A DNA stretch of 7,172 bases, from contig URSI01000053.1 in assembly GCA_900550505.1 (NCBI GenBank), forward strand, positions 1-7,172, in the 5' to 3' direction. The notes below the pieces were generated by a model. That model worked only from the letters and a program-made list of their open reading frames with translations. It was not told the DNA's origin and searched no databases. Of the stretch, positions 6,177 through 7,172 are shown piece by piece; position 1 is the first letter of the stretch; every line of letters starts with the position of its first letter. This stretch comes from an uncultured Eubacteriales bacterium (GTDB lineage Bacteria; Bacillota; Clostridia; Oscillospirales; CAG-382). A program made the translations under genes and the position numbers.

Positions 6177-6229
6177 TAGCTATTTTCAAAAAATACAGAT
6201 TTTTTTGTACGGAAATCTATGCTTTTCTA
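6177..6229. promoter_or_regulatory. AT-rich region between two divergent promoters, UP-element-like
   Basis: Lies directly between the -35 boxes of the leftward tRNA promoter and the rightward leader promoter. It contains A6 and T7 tracts arranged as an inverted repeat (CAAAAAA at 6187-6193, TTTTTTG at 6201-6207). Phased A/T tracts just upstream of -35 boxes commonly bind the RNA polymerase alpha subunit. The tracts sit closest to the tRNA promoter. Function is inferred from position and composition. Confidence 0.45.
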
Positions 6230-6258
6230 TTGACAACCGCTTTGAATTGTGCTACAAT
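6230..6258 (+). promoter_or_regulatory. Promoter of the leader ORF / methyltransferase remnant / GNAT unit
   Basis: Perfect -35 TTGACA (6230-6235), 17-bp spacer, -10 TACAAT (6253-6258) with a TGC extension (6250-6252). The start of transcription should be near 6265, about 25 nt before the leader ORF. It is divergent from the tRNA promoter. Confidence 0.88.
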
Positions 6259-6289
6259 CCGCACAATATTTTTTGAAAGGAGTACGGCA

Positions 6290-6388
6290 ATGGCAGTCCG
6301 CAATATTAAAACTGTCCCCATGCGCGACGTAGGCACTATGTATTGGTATTCGTCGGGCTTGTATTGTCGTATCCGAATTTCGGTATAG
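6290..6388 (+). CDS. Putative regulatory leader peptide, 32 residues
   Basis: A short ORF with a strong Shine-Dalgarno (AAAGGAG, 6276-6282) seven bases before ATG, directly behind a strong promoter. It ends in TAG, 33 nt before a strong intrinsic terminator, and a structural gene follows: the layout of an attenuation leader. The peptide begins MAVRNIKTVPM, has a MYWY cluster at 17-20 and ends YCRIRISV. The R27-I28-R29 triplet fits the +X+ pattern at which macrolide-bound ribosomes are known to stall. Its codons (6368-6376) overlap bases that could pair with downstream sequence (6372-6377 with 6410-6415). I do not recognise the peptide family, and no complete antiterminator was found by eye. 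It is too short for an independent enzymatic role. Confidence 0.72.
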   Translation: MAVRNIKTVPMRDVGTMYWYSSGLYCRIRISV

Positions 6389-6421
6389 CCTGTTATAGGA
6401 TCGTAAGATTTCGGGAAAATG

Positions 6422-6462
6422 ACGGTGCAGGTCGAAGGAAAGTTCGATTTGCACCGTTTTTT
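6422..6462 (+). terminator. Intrinsic terminator placed as an attenuator
   Basis: Arms 6422-6436 and 6443-6457 form 15 uninterrupted pairs, two of them G-T, around loop GGAAAG, and the T-run covers 6457-6462. It lies after the leader ORF and only 10 nt before the Shine-Dalgarno of the methyltransferase remnant. It must therefore be read through for anything downstream to be expressed from the 6230 promoter. Confidence 0.9.
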
Positions 6463-6484
6463 ATATCTTTTTGGAGGCAGAATC

Positions 6485-6832
6485 ATGGAAAGAACGGAGG
6501 CACTCACAAACTATTACACGACACACAATGAAGACGCGCGTTTGACCTCCAAGCGTGATATGCAATCGTGGTATGGTCGAATTTCTGACTACGGTCCATT
6601 ATGTCGAGAAATATCTGAAGCCAGGTATGCGTATCCTTGAGATCGGTGCGGCACCGGTCGATATTCTCACTATTTCGCACAGGATGAGTATGGCGTGGTT
6701 ACCGTGGAGCTGATGGAGTGCAACATTGAAATCTTCAAGGCAAATACAAAAGGCGGAGTGAACATTATTGTTCGGCAAGGCGATGCCGTAAACATTCAGA
6801 ATATTGCTTCAGATCAGTACGACATCACACTT
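6485..6832 (+). pseudogene. Decayed, truncated class I SAM-dependent methyltransferase
   Basis: ATG 6485 has a good Shine-Dalgarno (GGAGG, 6473-6477). The first frame reads MERTEALTNYYTTHNEDARL and stops at 6640. Methyltransferase sequence continues in a second frame from about 6567 (MVEFLTTVHYVEKYLKPGM, then RILEIGA). It returns to the first frame from about 6651 (GRYSHYFAQDEYGVVTVELM ... QGDAVNIQ ... YDITL). Two lesions explain this: an extra 13 nt made by a near-repeat (CGTGATATG / CGTGGTATG at 6554 and 6567), and one missing G at about 6650, inside the codons for the SAM-binding motif EIGAGTGRY. After YDITL, where further strands of the fold should follow, homology ends and the acetyltransferase ribosome site begins. 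The C-terminal part is absent. It is not functional as a methyltransferase. The original substrate is unknown. Confidence 0.85.
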
Positions 6833-6837
6833 AACAG

Positions 6838-6843
6838 AAAGGA
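6838..6843 (+). promoter_or_regulatory. Ribosome binding site deciding the GNAT start
   Basis: AAAGGA lies eight bases before ATG 6852 but only two before the in-frame ATG 6846, so 6852 is the likely start. The site immediately follows the point where methyltransferase homology ends. Confidence 0.65.
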
Positions 6844-6851
6844 AAATGACG

Positions 6852-7172
6852 ATGATATTTGAAGAAAAGAAAATAACCTTAAAAGACGGCAGAACGGCTG
6901 TCTTGAAGAGTCCATGTGTTGAGGACGCGGAGAAAATGCTGGACTACATAAAGAAGGCTTGCGGTGAAACAGACTTTCTCGCTCGTTATCCCGAGGAATG
7001 GGACATCACCGCTGAACAGGAAAAAGCGTGGGTAAACCGTCTGCGCTCTTCACCTGACACCTTGGGGATCACTTGTTATATCGGCGATGAGATTGCAGGC
7101 AACTGTGAGATCAGCTTCAGAAGCGGAATGAAAACTTCGCACCGGGCATCCATAGCAATTGCGATCCTCAAG
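6852..7172 (+). CDS. GNAT-family N-acetyltransferase, N-terminal part (runs off the right edge)
   Basis: 107 codons are visible, beginning MIFEEKKITLKDGRTAVLKS. The segment VEDAEKMLDYIKKACGETDF, then YPEEWDITAEQEKAWVNRL, then the strand pair ITCYIGDEIAGNCEISF is the usual order of the first half of a GNAT fold (RimJ/RimL-like Acetyltransf_3 group). It uses acetyl-CoA to acetylate an amine on a small molecule or a protein N-terminus. The window ends at ASIAIAILK, just before the expected acetyl-CoA-binding loop (Q/RxxGxG/A), so catalytic competence cannot be judged. It follows the methyltransferase remnant without its own visible promoter, so it should depend on the 6230 promoter and the attenuator. 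Substrate unknown. Confidence 0.87.
   Translation, partial: MIFEEKKITLKDGRTAVLKSPCVEDAEKMLDYIKKACGETDFLARYPEEWDITAEQEKAWVNRLRSSPDTLGITCYIGDEIAGNCEISFRSGMKTSHRASIAIAILK

Noticed and set aside
6187..6207. A-tract/T-tract inverted repeat as an intrinsic terminator
   Set aside because: The stem is only A-T pairs with no GC-rich base and it sits between two divergent promoters, so an UP-element-like role is more likely.
6217..6507. 96-residue minus-strand open frame opposite the leader and attenuator
   Set aside because: It is antisense to a promoter, a leader ORF and a terminator hairpin, and shows no domain.

Overview
This window reads as a piece of chromosome from a moderately GC-rich member of the Clostridia (Firmicutes), possibly a gut lineage. 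The grounds are consensus-like sigma-A promoters, strong purine-rich Shine-Dalgarno sites, the YhaO/YhaN pair, a laccase-fold PgeF, CCA-encoding tRNAs and an attenuator-controlled small gene set. The genus is not assigned.

Left two thirds (1-4694), all on the minus strand: a tight four-gene operon transcribed right to left as pgeF, yhaO, yhaN, recG (recG runs off the left edge). A consensus-like promoter lies at 4666-4694. Genes are separated by 23 nt, a 4-nt overlap and 6 nt. YhaO (Mre11/SbcD-like nuclease) and YhaN (Rad50/SbcC-like ATPase) should form one complex. YhaN has a two-helix membrane hairpin where Rad50 has its zinc hook. RecG processes stalled forks and branched DNA, so the last three genes make a DNA-repair unit; PgeF is a cell-wall quality-control enzyme and the odd partner.

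Middle (4695-6176), minus strand: a non-coding gap with an intrinsic terminator, then a MerR-family regulator with an uncharacterised C-terminal domain. Its own promoter has a 19-bp spacer enclosing a 7-1-7 palindrome, as expected for MerR-type autoregulation. Further right is a tRNA-Met / tRNA-Glu transcription unit with promoter, spacer hairpin and terminator.

Right end (6177-7172), plus strand: a promoter divergent from the tRNA promoter drives a 32-codon leader ORF, a strong intrinsic terminator placed as an attenuator, a decayed and truncated SAM-dependent methyltransferase, and a GNAT acetyltransferase that runs off the right edge. By eye this block is more AT-rich than the minus-strand genes and may be acquired accessory DNA. 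The methyltransferase decay is legible: a 13-nt near-duplication, a 1-nt deletion inside the SAM-binding glycine motif, and loss of the C-terminal part. The old attenuator therefore now stands directly in front of the acetyltransferase.

No CRISPR array, IS element, rRNA or complete phage-type module was seen.
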